Assembly: GCA_036435485.1 (NCBI GenBank)
Contig: CM071597.1
Coordinates: 7,371,881 to 7,435,880, forward strand
Direction of reading: 5' to 3'
Length of the DNA stretch: 64,000 nt
DNA from: Saposhnikovia divaricata
Lineage: Eukaryota; Streptophyta; Magnoliopsida; Apiales; Apiaceae
Of the stretch, positions 1 to 11,558 are shown one piece after another. Below the pieces are notes generated by a model. That model did no database searches. It had not been told where the DNA came from and was given only the letters and a program-made list of their open reading frames with translations. A program made the translations under genes and the position numbers. How positions within the stretch are numbered: position 1 is the first letter of the stretch; the number at the start of each line of letters is the position of its first letter.

Positions 1-1465
1 AATCAAACATAACTAATATACAATTCTACACAGATAATTCAGAATCCGCATACGAATAAATGAGTAAAACAATAAAAAAGTTGCAACGAGAGAGAGAGAT
101 TGATTTAGAGGTTGACTAACAATAAATCAACATAACAACGAAGCAAAAGCATGATGATCAACAATGAAAAACATACATACAAATACGTATTACATAATTT
201 CACCAAATCAAACACAACTAATACACAATTCTACACAGATAATTCAGAATCGGCATATGAATAAAGAGTAAAACAGTAAAAAAGTTGCAACGAGAGAGAG
301 AGAGAGAGATTGATTTAGAGGTTGACTAACAATAAATCAACATAACAACGAAGCAAAAGCCTGATGATCAACAATGAAAAACATACATACAAATACGTAT
401 TACATAATTTCACCAAATCAATCATAACTAATACACAATTCTACACAGATAATTCAGAATCGGCATATGAATAATGAGTAAAACAGTAAAAAAAGTTACA
501 ATTTACAACAGCAGCACAGTTAAATACATATATACACAAATATACATAATCAGAAATCGAACGAACCTGAATCGCACAGCTAATTGCAATTGTAATTGTA
601 GCTCAGAATTTTAATCAAATGAGATAGAGAGAGAAAGAGAGAGAGATTTAGAAAGAGAGCGCGAGTTTTAAAGGTAATTTGGAATCCTGAAGGAGGTTCG
701 AGAAGTTTGAGTTGGGCCTTTTGGACCATCATGGGCTTTTGAAGTTTGAGTTGGGCCTTTTGGACCATCCTGGGCTTTTGCTACTCTAATAATTCTTTGG
801 GCTTGGGATGGCAAGCAAAATAAAAAGTTTTTAACACATCTAACGCATACAAAATACAATTTAGGCCTTCGTATATGATGATCTGAAATTTCATACAAAG
901 ATTTCAATGAACAAAATATACCTATACAAAATATCTATAATAAAATTATAAACATATACATATCTATGAACAAGCACACATATATACATATCTATAATAA
1001 ATAGTTGATAATAATCATATATGAAGGATTTTTGTAAGTTAGAGGGGGTAGAGGAGATATTTTGGTGGCTGTATATACAAGGCGAGAGAGAGAGAGACTA
1101 AAAGATGAGGAATAGACGAGAGGTTGAAGAGAGGACTACAAGAACAAGAACTATAGTAAAAGTAAGTTTTATCTGTTAAAAAATTATAAACATATACATA
1201 TCTATGAACAAGAACACATATACATATATACATATCTATAATAAATAGCTGATAAATCATATATGAAGGATTTTTGTAAGTTAGAGGGGGTAGAGGAGAT
1301 TGTTTGGTGGCTGTATATACAAGGCGAGCGAGAGAGAGACTAAAAGATGAGGAATAGACGAGAGGTTGAAGAGAGGACTACAAGAACAAGAACTATGGTA
1401 AAAGTAAGTTTTATCTATAAAAAAATTATAAACATATACATATCTATGAACAAGAACACATATAT
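1..1465 (-). repeat. Left arm of a large inverted repeat
   Basis: This stretch is the reverse complement of about 4608-6270. It holds, read on the minus strand, the tandem 243-bp units (1039-1465), the GGCCCA-rich promoter-like segment (about 690-800), a CT-rich leader (about 600-660) and three roughly 200-bp intron units (1-500). Identity to the right arm is high, with scattered substitutions and different unit numbers. The arm starts at or before the window edge, so its true length is unknown. Confidence 0.85.
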
Positions 1466-1466
1466 A

Positions 1467-1681
1467 TAATGGACACCATATATATAATACAAATTAAAAA
1501 AATATAATGGACACCATATATATAATACAAATTAAAAAAATTATCAATACAAATTAATAAAAAAATTATATAATATTAAAAAAATCGTGCATTGCACGGG
1601 CAAATTAATAAAAAAATTATATAATATTAAAAAAATCGTGCATTGCACGGGCTATAAGCTTATAACCCGTGCAATGCACGA
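1467..1681. repeat. Short tandem repeats ending in a Helitron-terminus palindrome
   Basis: Two copies of a roughly 39-bp AT-rich unit containing 'ggacaccatatatata' are followed by two copies of a 51-bp unit ending in the hairpin 'cgtgcattgcacggg' (1586 and 1637). A third, inverted copy (1666-1680) creates a perfect palindrome around 'gggctataagcttataaccc'. The hairpin is the same one that ends the Helitrons elsewhere in this window, but the terminal CTAG is missing here, so these look like fused or truncated 3' ends. Confidence 0.6.
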
Positions 1682-4340
1682 CTCTTTTAAATTTTTTTAT
1701 TTAATAATTTAATTTTTTATGTTTTATTTTCAAATTTGCTATTTTATTTATTTGTGTCGTCATTGAAATTATATCATAACACTTGAAATTTAATTTTTAA
1801 ATAGTTTACAACACGATTTTAAATTTTATTACCTATGTTTTGAGCTAATTTTCCAATTATAGGTCCTACATATATGAATGTAAATATTATATGATGACAT
1901 TGATAAAATTTCTGCACACACACACGAAACATACATGTACATATATAGAATGTATTAAAAAAAGACATAGATTGAGATGTGACAATTGTTTACTTGTTGA
2001 CACCCAACAATATCAAATTTTTGTCTTGTCCTTTCTTCACAATTTTTTTTCTCCTTTGGCTCTGTTCTTATTCTATAGCTTCTGCATATCGTTCATGACG
2101 TCTCTTGTTACGCTTAATTTTTTGTTTTTCTTTTGTAGATATCAATTTGGTGGACATATCCATAACTTAATTTTGAGATTTTATTTTTGCCTTGAAGAAG
2201 TTTGTCTAATGATATTTTTCAATATTTTGATAGATGGGATAAAAGTTAGAGGCAATGGAGAAGAATTATTTTGAAGTAACTAATCTTGTATATATAGATT
2301 TCTTGTTGATAAAATAATGTAATTATAATTCTATCTATTATTGTATTAGAATTCCTTTTCCAATTCATTCATTGTAGGGATCTTTTTAATTTGTTTATTT
2401 TTAATTTATTTTAGTTTTTTATACAAATTTCACGATAGTAGGTATAAGTGGTTAGGGTTGAATATCAATATTAAGATATTAATAATATAGGTGGTACAGC
2501 CTGAGAGAATCTTTCGGAAATATTCAATTCATAATTCATAGCCTGAACATCGTTGAAAGTGGGTAGTGTGGCATGAGAAAACATTATTCTAATAAGACGT
2601 ATAGAGTTTCATGCAATATGATAATCTACATATACTTTAATTTTTCGTGGTGATAATCTACGTATACTTTAATTTTTTATGGTGATTTTTTTTAGTTATA
2701 ATCCTTTTCGTATTATATTTCTACATTAAAAGATAATATAGGCACTGTTAATTCATAGCTGAACACCTTTTGCAGAGCTCCTGGATAGTTATTTAGTTGT
2801 GCTGTTTGGAAATCTCTGAAATGGTTTTTTCAGTTTCATTATTTGTAGTTATATTTTTATATTAGCACATTCTTTGTGATGATTTTTCTTCATATGAATA
2901 TTTGATTGAATATGATATTTTACGTATACTTTAAATTTTTATGGCGGTTTTTTTAATGATATCCGTTTTAAATTATAATTTTCTTTTTAATATGATATAA
3001 TCTTGATAATCCATTTTTAAAAACATTAGATTAGATAGTTGAGATTATTTTGGTAGTACAGTGATATCATTTCTAGATTATAATTTCCTTTTTAATATGA
3101 TATAATCTTAATTATCTATTTTTAAAAATATTAGATTCGACGGTTGAGATTATTTTAACGGTACAATGACTAAACAACAATGACCAAACCAAAATTTATG
3201 GATAAAATTCCCTCACGTTTATTATATATAAGAATATTATAAAAGGTAAACACATCGTAGACATTAATATTGACGATGTCAAAAGAATAGAATCAATAGA
3301 CATCTATTTAATAGGAGTAATTAATAAATAAAGACGATGTCAATTGACTCTATTTGTTGGGCACAACACCACCTATGGTTATGGGGTATACTTCGGCGAA
3401 AATCCACATAGTTATACACGATTCACATGTTATGATGTTAAGCTCCGAAAAAGTATACAAGAGCAAGTTGTACGAAATTTTAAGTTTTTTTACTAAATTA
3501 TAAATAATTTTTTTAACAATTATGCTCAAACTCACTATCTAATCTATCTATTTTCTTTGTTACCTCAACTGATTAAAAATACTTTATCGCAATATTATAT
3601 TATATTATTATATTTTAATATAGGAAGATTTTTTATGTATCAATATAGTTACATAAGATTTTTGAGAAAGGGCAAAATGGTGAGCAACGTTATTTACTGC
3701 ACTTTGCACGTTGAAACTTGAAACTATAAAAGGAAGGGATATAATACAGCTCACTATCTTCGCACAATACTAATATGTCAACAAGTCGAGCAAATCGTAG
3801 TGCTCTTATGTTTTTATTTACTAATCGTTTGGGTTTGAGCAATTTGCGGTGCTCTTTCAAAAAAATAAAAAAAATAAAGGTGGAATCAAAAGTTTTCAAT
3901 ACCAGCAATATCACTATAAATATTGAACTTTCAAAATACAATCTTCGTAATCTTTTTTCGATATTATACCTGAACAGATTTGATGCAAGTTATGGTAATT
4001 CGATCCGAAAGAATTGATTTTTAGATGATACTCCTTTGGCACACAAATTTTTTTGCACTAGAAGCGTAATGTGTGATTCACATTATATTCGCTATTGGTC
4101 AATTTGTTAACTATTTGATGAATATTAGAGTTTAAGATTTAAATTCAAAATACAAAAATAACGCACAATGTAATATTGCCGAATTTTAAATTTTTTTTTG
4201 AAAAAATAAAGCTGGATATATATTTAAAAAGGGGAATCTCTTGTAAATAATGGTACTGCTGTACTATTCAAATCCAAGGGTGAAGCCAAAGAGTCAAAGA
4301 GAAATTAATAGCAAAAGCTGTTCACGAAATCTACCGGCTA
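1682..4340. other. AT-rich spacer, no supported gene
   Basis: No open reading frame here looks like a protein. Visible structure is limited to short direct repeats: a roughly 30-bp unit repeated near 2622-2685, and a roughly 105-bp unit containing 'tttttaatatgatataatc' repeated twice at about 2970-3175. The 127-codon frame at 1891-2274 is hydrophobic, low in complexity and has no recognisable motif. Confidence 0.5.
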
Positions 4341-4427
4341 TAGGCGGTAATTAGGGTTGTCTCTCATGATATGTATGACCGCCTATATATATGGACTTAA
4401 ACTCACAACCGTACATGCCTCTACTAT

Positions 4428-5140
4428 AGTTCTTGTTCTTGTCTCCTCTCTTCAACCTCTCGTCTATTCCTTATCTTTTTTAGTCTCTCTCTCTCTCGCC
4501 TTGTATCTACAGCCACCAAACAACCTTCTCCTCTACCCCCTAACTTGCAAAAATCCTTCATATATGATTTATCAGCTATTTATTATAGATATGTATATAT
4601 GTATATGTGTTCTTGTTCATAGATATGTATATGTTTATAATTTTTTTATAGATAAAACTTACTTTTACCATAGTTCTTGTTCTTGTAGTCCTCTCTTCAA
4701 CCTCTCGTCTATTCCTCATCTTTTAGTCTCTCTCTCGCTCGCCTTGTATATACAGCCACCAAACAATCTCCTCTACCCCCTCTAACTTACAAAAATCCTT
4801 CATATATGATTTATCAGCTATTTATTATAGATATGTATATATGTATATGTGTTCTTGTTCATAGATATGTATATGTTTATAATTTTTTAACAGATAAAAC
4901 TTACTTTTACTATAGTTCTTGTTCTTGTAGTCCTCTCTTCAACCTCTCGTCTATTCCTCATCTTTTAGTCTCTCTCTCTCTCGCCTTGTATATACAGCCA
5001 CCAAACAATCTCCTCTACCCCCTCTAACTTACAAAAATCCTTCATATATGATTATTATCAACTATTTATTATAGATATGTATATATGTATATGTGTTCTT
5101 GTTCATAGATATGTATATGTTTATAATTTTATTATAGATA
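4428..5140 (+). repeat. Tandem 243-bp units (three copies)
   Basis: Units begin at about 4428, 4671 and 4914 with 'tagttcttgttcttg'. Each contains a CT-rich tract, 'ccttgtatatacagccacc' and 'ttatagatatgtatatatg'. The same units occur inverted at 1039-1465. The near-identical small open frames they contain are repeat artefacts. Confidence 0.85.
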
Positions 5141-5254
5141 TTTTGTATAGGTATATTTTGTTCATTGAAATCTTTGTATGAAATTTCAGATCATCATATA
5201 CGAAGGCCTAAATTGTATTTTGTATGCGTTAGATGTATTAAAAACTTTTTATTT

Positions 5255-5505
5255 TGCTTGCCATCCCAAGCCCAAAGAATTATTAGAGCAGCAAAAGCCC
5301 AGGATGGTCCAAAAGGCCCAACTCAAACTTCAAAAGCCCAGGATGGTCCAAAAGGCCCAACTCAAACTTCTCGAACCTCCTTCATGATTCCAAATTACCT
5401 TTAAAACTCGCGCTCTCTTTCTAAATCTCTCTCTCTTTCTCTCTCTATCTCATTTGATTAAAATTCTGAGCTACAATTACAATTGCAATTAGCTGTGCGA
5501 TTCAG
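5255..5505 (+). promoter_or_regulatory. Promoter and leader-like segment with GGCCCA/AGCCCA motifs and a CT-rich patch
   Basis: A 39-bp unit containing 'aaggcccaactcaaactt' and 'aaagcccaggatgg' is present twice (about 5294-5372). GGCCCA/TGGGCC elements of this kind (site II, TCP-binding) are typical of plant housekeeping promoters. A CT-rich Y-patch-like run follows (5413-5450), then a putative leader exon ending at a splice-donor-like 'cag|gttcgttcg' (about 5505). The arrangement suggests the 5' end of a plus-strand gene; an inverted copy lies at about 600-800. Confidence 0.5.
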
Positions 5506-5573
5506 GTTCGTTCGATTTCTGATTATGTATATTTGTGTATATATGTATTTAACTGTGCTGCTGTTGTAAATTG

Positions 5574-6352
5574 TAACTTTTTTACTGTTTTACTCATTAT
5601 TCATATGCCGATTCTGAATTATCTGTGTAGAATTGTGTATTAGTTATGATTGATTTGGTGAAATTATGTAATACGTATTTGTATGTATGTTTTTCATTGT
5701 TGATCATCAGGCTTTTGCTTCGTTGTTATGTTGATTTATTGTTAGTCAACCTCTAAATCAATCTCTCTCTCTCTCGTTGCAACTTTTTTACTGTTTTACT
5801 CTTTATTCATATGCCGATTTTGAATTATCTGTGTAGAATTGTGTATTAGTTGTGTTTGATTTGGTGAAATTATGTAATACGTATTTGTATGTATGTTTTT
5901 CATTGTTGATCATCATGCTTTTGCTTCGTTGTTATGTTGATTTATTGTTAGTCAACCTCTAAATCAATCTCTCTCTCTCGTTGCAACTTTTTTACTGTTT
6001 TACTCATTTATTCGTATGTGGATTCTGAATTATCTGTGTAGAATTGTATATTAGTTATGTTTGATTTGGTGAAATTATGTAATACGTATTTGTATATATG
6101 TTTTTCATTGTTGATCATCAGGCGTTTGCTTCGTTATGTTGATTATGTTGATTTATTGTTAGTCAACCTCTAAATCAATCTCTCTCTCTCGTTGAAACTT
6201 TTTTACTGTTTTACTCATTTATTCGTATGCGGATTCTGAATTATCTGTGTAGAATTGTATATTAGTTATGTTTGATTTGGTAAAATTATGTAATACGTAT
6301 TTGTATATATGTTTTTCATTGTTGATCATCAGGTGTTTGCTTTGTTGTTATG
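5574..6352 (+). repeat. Roughly 206-bp tandem array in a leader-intron-like region (about four units)
   Basis: Units start near 5584, 5790, 5994 and 6205 at 'actgttttactc'. Each carries 'gttgatcatcagg', a splice-acceptor-like pyrimidine/CAG context, and a CT repeat. The array lies between the leader exon donor (about 5505) and the acceptor-like 'caatctag' at about 6420, so it would sit in a first intron. Three inverted units are at 1-500. Confidence 0.8.
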
Positions 6353-6421
6353 TTGATTCATCTCTAATTTGATAATGCTTTGCAAATACTTTTATTAACA
6401 TTTTTGTTTAATTCAATCTAG

Positions 6422-6633
6422 GTAGGATGGTGTTGAACAATGTTGAAGTCGATGGAGGAGAAGATGTAGTTGCTAGAGCGTTGTTGCAGCTTCATGTAAT
6501 TTGTTTATTGAGTTCCTCTGTTCTTGCATCATCATTATCATGTTACTTAATGAGCAAGTTCCTCTGTTGTGATAATGATGCTATCTTGCTTATCTTTGGC
6601 ATAGCAGATATTCCCACGGAAAATATAATTTGA
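6422..6633 (+). pseudogene. Unrecognised small coding exon or gene fragment
   Basis: After an acceptor-like 'ttcaatctag' an ATG at 6427 opens a frame of 68 codons. The first 23 codons (to about 6495, before a donor-like 'gtaatttg') have an acidic, protein-like composition; the rest resembles intron read-through. It would be the second exon of the transcript starting near 5400. I do not recognise the protein. It lies convergent to, and inside the presumed intron of, the minus-strand exon at 7025-6867, so at least one of the two is probably a displaced fragment. Confidence 0.3.
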
Positions 6634-6866
6634 GTTACCTTGTAACTTTATCATTTACATTATACGGGCACTATCTTCATAAATGCATGGCATATGGTTT
6701 CAACGATATTGTTGACTTGTTATATATATTATTGTTCAGTTATACAGACTGTGACTTCAACTTCTTAGCAACTTTCATAGCCTAAATCAATCAGAACAGC
6801 ATTCAATACGAATAGGAACCCTAGAAATACATACAAATATTCAATACATATGTATATAAGCAGTAC

Positions 6867-7025
6867 CTTTTTCTGAGCCTTCTTGGCTAAATAATCGGCA
6901 ATATCATCTTCGGTAATCTTCTTCTTTTTCTTCTTTCGGTCGCGTTCTCGCTCGTATTCACTATCGTCTGAACTATCAGAGTCACGTGACCTACGCCGGC
7001 GGTGGCGGCTCCGTTCACTTCCCAT
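6867..7025 (-). CDS. First coding exon of a cactin-like nuclear splicing factor (5' fragment)
   Basis: The ATG at 7025 opens exactly 53 codons ending at a consensus donor (AAAAAG|gtactg at 6866). The peptide is rich in Arg/Ser/Asp, has a lysine run, and ends with an Asp-Asp-Ile-Ala-Asp-Tyr-Leu-Ala-Lys-Lys-Ala-Gln-Lys-Lys segment. An SR-type head followed by a 'YLxKKAQKK' stretch just before an intron is what I recall for plant cactin, a spliceosome-associated protein; this is family recall, not a search. The 5' UTR (7026 to about 7130) is CT-rich. No further cactin exon is visible downstream on the minus strand before the inverted repeat, so the gene is truncated or its next exon lies outside the window. 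An alternative is another SR-rich nuclear protein. Confidence 0.45.
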
Positions 7026-7180
7026 GCCGGAACACTTGATTCGTAACTGCCGGAATCGGACGAGTCCTGGATCAGATAAGGAAATGGATTTGATATCCTT
7101 CTTTCTGTACAAAGTTCTCTCTCTCTACTTCCCGGCCAAAAAAACCCAGAAACAAGTTTTCTCCCTTTGAACTAGCAAAA

Positions 7181-7945
7181 AAATAAAAATAAAAATCTCC
7201 TTTTGGGGATTTTATAACCTAGTCCGCGCCCATTTTGATGGAAAAAATGATATAAATACTAATTTTTTAAATTAAAATTAATAAAAATAACAAATATGAG
7301 ATGTGTGGGTTATTTTTATTGATTGGGATATATATTTATGAATTGGTTATTTTATTTGTATAAGATATTCATTTCATAAATGTGTATTTTAAAAAAATTT
7401 ATTTTTTCCTGATATTTAATTGTGAGTTGCGTATTTTATCGTATTATGTATAAATAAGACAATAACATAAATATTCAGTTGTGATTTAGATATTCTTACA
7501 TATAAAATTTATGAACACTTCTCAATAAGATATTTTAATTAAAAAATGGATATTATTGACTTTTATAATTTTATTCCATTTTGATGTTCTAGGCCCGCTT
7601 TGTTATCCAAAGTTATTACTTTTTTAATTTTAATTGCTTCTTGATCAGTTAATCTTAATAACAAAATTAACGGTTTATCTAATTTGTTTACATAATATAA
7701 GAAAAGCTTAGTTGACCTGACAAAAAAGAAAAAGAAAAGCTTACTTGATAATTTTTTATTGCTTTTATTTTCATCAAAAATAATGAACTTCTTATATGCA
7801 CACTAAAAAGAAAATAAAATTAATATTTGTCACATGAATTATTTTTATATTAACCTTTTTGGCACGTATTTAAAAAATTGATGACATAATTAAAATTGAT
7901 AGTTAAAATTTTAATTAATCTTAAATGGATCCAAAATGACCCAAT
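7181..7945. other. AT-rich intergenic DNA
   Basis: Nothing recognisable: no protein-like frame, no terminal inverted repeats, only low-complexity A/T stretches. Confidence 0.5.
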
Positions 7946-7954
7946 TAGAACATC

Positions 7955-8450
7955 TTTTTTTTTTTTTGACAAAATTATAAAGCTTCATTAATTTCAATAA
8001 ATACACAGCTGAGACAAACCCCCAACCGGCAGGACGACCAGATTGAAAAACAAAAATAAGCTAAAACACTTAGCTGATTTATTTTCTGACCGTTTAACAA
8101 CATAGAATTGAAACATTATTAGAACTGAAAATGAATTCAAAGACGACCCAACAAATCCAAAATGCACCAACATCCCTGAAAACAGTAATATCGCAATTGA
8201 CCTTAACACATAAAAACCGTTGGTAGCCCAATGTTCAGAAGGAGCACCCCAGCTATCTACTTGCCGGTAACCAGCTATAGACTTGCCGTAAGTGAAAACT
8301 AAAACTTCCCGAGGTTGAACAATATCCCGTTGTGAAAGGTGAGCTTTTGCAATAATTATCACTATCCCAGCCTCGATGCGGCTTTTCCAGATCTCCCGAA
8401 ATCTCAATTGAAACATTCTCATCGTACGAACATAACGAAGCACAACACTA
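7955..8450 (-). mobile_element. Poly(A)-tailed retroposon, probably a 5'-truncated LINE
   Basis: The insert is about 495 bp on the minus strand. It ends in T13 on the plus strand (7955-7967), that is, a poly(A) tail preceded by 'ttataattttgtc'. It is flanked by a direct repeat 'tagaacatct' (7946-7955 and 8451-8460), the mark of target-primed reverse transcription. The tail sequence resembles the 3' end of plant L1-type LINEs. A minus-strand frame (8482-7994) covers most of it but starts outside the insert and shows no recognised domain, so I do not call a gene. Confidence 0.65.
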
Positions 8451-8462
8451 TAGAACATCTTT

Positions 8463-8808
8463 AATGCATTAAGCCTTAACAAAAAATCTCGATAGTATAT
8501 TAAAAATGAAATTTACAAAAAGCATGTAAAATATTGATCATTTTTTATCTATAACTTTAACCAACATCATCATATTGGTATTTGTTGAATTTTTAAAGAC
8601 TTACAACAAAATTTCATATTATACATTACTATATTGAAATAATATTTTGTATTTACAATAACTTCAAATAATAAAAATTATTATTTTTAAAATATAATCA
8701 ATCATTATAATCAATATCATGAATACAATATCTTATAGATTTAGCAAAATTTAGCATATTATTTATTTATAATAATATAACTAATTAATTTTGTCAAGTA
8801 GTCTTAAT
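8463..8808. other. AT-rich intergenic DNA
   Basis: No gene or repeat recognised; simple A/T-rich sequence between the retroposon and the next terminal-inverted-repeat element. Confidence 0.5.
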
Positions 8809-9309
8809 GTTTTAAAAATCGATAGGTGGGCCTACATTCTAGCTATTAATCGACTAGGCGGCGAAATGATAATCGAAACATTAATCGGATGTATTGTAAT
8901 ATTATTTTTCATATAATTTAAATTTAATATTTAAAAATATATTTTATATAAGTAAAAATATAAAGATCTTCATTTTATTATTAAATATGATGAGTGAATT
9001 TACCCTTTCATGTATAAAATACTTTTTTTTATAAAAAAAAATATGTATTTAAAGTTTTATTCTTAATTTGACTGTTTTCTTTAAAATTTAACCGATTAAT
9101 CTCGATTAAATCCGATTAATCGTCACCTAATCGATTATTCCCGCCTAATTCATTAAACCACCTACTACTGCCTAATCCCACCTAGGACCGCCTAGGCGCC
9201 GCCTAATCAAAAAAAGGTTAATGACCGATTTTTGCAGATTTTAGGCGTTTAGTGGTCGTCTAGCGCTTAGGCGTCGATTAATCGGCCACCTATATCGATT
9301 TTTAGAATA
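8809..9309. mobile_element. Candidate MITE with terminal inverted repeats and GGCG-rich inner ends
   Basis: The left end 'gttttaaaaatcgatagg' is matched by the reverse complement of the right end 'tatatcgatttttagaat'. Inside the right half are dense 'taggcg/cgcctag' and 'cgattaatcg' motifs. No transposase frame is present. A clean target-site duplication is not visible, so the superfamily is left open. Confidence 0.5.
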
Positions 9310-9940
9310 CTAAGCAGAATTGGTAAGTTTGGATCTGAAGAATCGAACCGAAATTCATGGAATCGAATTCGATTTTATATCCGAATTGTAAAATTCGATA
9401 ATAATCTGAAAATCAATTTTATCCGATCCGATAAATATCTGAACCGAAAATTTATCCCATAATAATCCAAAATATTAAAATCGATTATGAACTAGAACCG
9501 ATAAAAAATCGAATAATAAATTATCTGAACCTTATATGACTCTAAATACTGAATTCAATTTAGATCCGAATTAGAAAAATGATGAATTATTGTATTAATT
9601 TTAACTGTTTATAAAGAATAGCATATATAGATTGACGCAAATTTCATTCAATTTTTACCCATTCATAAGCAAAGTACATATTCAAAAAAAAAAAATTATG
9701 TCAAATGTATTATGATTATTTAATCATTTTTTTTAAAAAAGCACATAATTTATACTAAATATATTATATTCAATTATAAAGTACTTTTAAAAACTCCAAA
9801 AATTAAAATAACGAATGAGTGATGATTCGAAAGGATCTGAACCAATTTTGATCCGAATCGAATTTTATCCGATTTTAATCCGAATTTAAATGGGTGAAGT
9901 ACAAATCTAACCTCTTTTTTAAACAAAATTAACGAAACTA
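9310..9940. repeat. Degenerate 'atccgaa/ttcggat' low-complexity repeat
   Basis: Stretches 9330-9545 and 9830-9890 are made of loosely repeated 'aatccgaa', 'tcgattttatccga' and 'gaaccga' words, separated by plain AT-rich DNA. This looks like a decayed simple-sequence-derived repeat. Confidence 0.4.
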
Positions 9941-9941
9941 A

Positions 9942-10316
9942 GAGCATCTCTAATGGCATTAGCTAAATATGATTGGCTAAATTACATAAAAATTTGTCGA
10001 ACCTGCAAGACATTGTGTTCCAAGGGTATTGGCTATAATGATTGGCTATATTTTAAAAATGGTATGTTATTAATATTTCAAGTTGTTATTAATGGAATAT
10101 ATAATTTTAATATAGAAATAAATGATGTAACAATTCACTACATGTCTTTAGAGGTTCGACAAATATAGCCAACATCAAGAGATTATCTATAATTATAGAC
10201 AAGAGTTTTGTCCCATTGGAATGCAATTTTTTTTACACATTCTTTATAATTCTTATTTATGGTAATTAATTTCAAATTTTACCTAAGAGGTCTCTCCCAT
10301 TGAAGATGTTTTAACT
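9942..10316. mobile_element. Candidate MITE ('gagcatctctaatgg' termini)
   Basis: The left end 'agagcatctctaatggc' and the reverse complement of the right end 'cccattgaagatgtttt' form imperfect inverted repeats of about 16 bp, with TAA on both sides. Termini of this kind are common among plant PIF/Harbinger-like MITEs. No transposase is present. Confidence 0.45.
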
Positions 10317-10822
10317 ACTTTTACTTTTATGCGCAAAAATAACCGATCCAATATGCATAACACAATGAGGTATTACAGTTACGTAGAATGCACTGGAGTA
10401 TTCAACAACTTTTTTATACTTATTACGCATTAACCATCTATTATATATATAATACACCAATACAAGATAAAATTCATGAGATTTTTTAATGTACTAAAAT
10501 TACTGATTTATCCCTCTATTCTCTATTTTTGAAAAAAATTTATGCTTTGTTGGGTATCCAAGTTAATTCATGCATTTTTTTACCACTACACCACTCAATC
10601 ACATGTGTTTTAAGTCAAACACAATATAGATGAATGTGTGTATCGTTTGAGTGAAAAAAATTCTAATATTTTAATTAGTACAACATACTAATAATTTTTT
10701 GTCATGATTTTACTTTTACATTTATTGATTTGGACTATAATTATTATATCAAAATATCAGTTATTGATACATAATATATGGTTTGATTATATTATAAAAT
10801 TGTAATTAGAATAACAATCAAC
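10317..10822. other. AT-rich DNA without recognised features
   Basis: No protein-like frame or clear terminal repeat. Some short sequences resemble Helitron interiors but no terminus is visible. Confidence 0.4.

Positions 10823-10893
<71 letters not shown>
10823..10893. repeat. (AAT)n microsatellite
   Basis: About 23 uninterrupted trinucleotide units. The left end of the duplicated block starts directly at its right edge. Confidence 0.95.
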
Positions 10894-11558
10894 TTAATTA
10901 TGTTAATTAATGTTGTCCCGTTATATTCTCGAAAAAAAGAGAATTTAATTAGAAAAAAATGATATATTTAGCTGAAAAGACAATCGGTAGTATTATAATA
11001 TTATTATTATTATTTTATTTTTAATAAATAGAAACGCCTGTAATATAATTGGAAAAATGGAGGTTTTCATAAGAGAAAAGAAAAAAAGTAACGTTTTTTG
11101 CTTAAAAAATATAACTGTCCACGATATAATTGGAAAAAGAGAGATTTTAGTTAGATAAAAGATAAAAGGTAGTGTGTTTTGACTGAAAAAGGCAATTGAT
11201 TAGTTAATAGTAATTATAATATAATTACGTTATTTTATTAAATAAAATTGCTCATAGTGTTTTTTAAAAAGAGAAATTTTAGTTAGATAAAATGTGAAAG
11301 ATATTTATTTTACCTGAAAAAGGAAATTATTTAGTTATTGAAAAATAGAAAGGGAAATATGTTTAACCTGAAAAAGGAAATTGATTAATAAGAAGAAATT
11401 TTAGTTAGATAAAATATAAAAGATATTGCATTTTACCTGAAAAAGGAAATTGATTAGTTAGTAGATCTGTAACTGAGAAAGGGTAATTAGGTAAATTCAA
11501 TAGGTACCAAACAACCAACCAAACTTTTAATATTTCGGCTTTTATATAATAGTACAGA
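10894..11558 (-). mobile_element. Helitron 5' part (H1, copy 1)
   Basis: The 5' terminus is at 11558: on the minus strand it reads TC followed by 'tgtactattatataaaag', the typical plant Helitron start. The 3' end with hairpin and CTAG is missing here because the block begins inside the element; copy 2 (33920-35916) has the full length. No Rep/helicase frame, so it is non-autonomous. Confidence 0.75.

Larger units (their letters stand above)
4608..6352 (+). repeat. Right arm of the large inverted repeat
   Basis: Reverse-complementary to 1-1465. The best match starts at about 4608 (left partner 1465) and continues past 6060 into the intron tandem array, where unit-to-unit homology blurs the endpoint. 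Confidence 0.85.

Noticed and set aside
1891..2274. 127-codon frame as a gene
   Set aside because: Hydrophobic low-complexity translation of AT-rich DNA, with no motif and no supporting signals.
4357..5027. Plus-strand frames of 142 and 73 codons
   Set aside because: They are translations of the 243-bp tandem units and reappear on the minus strand in the inverted arm.
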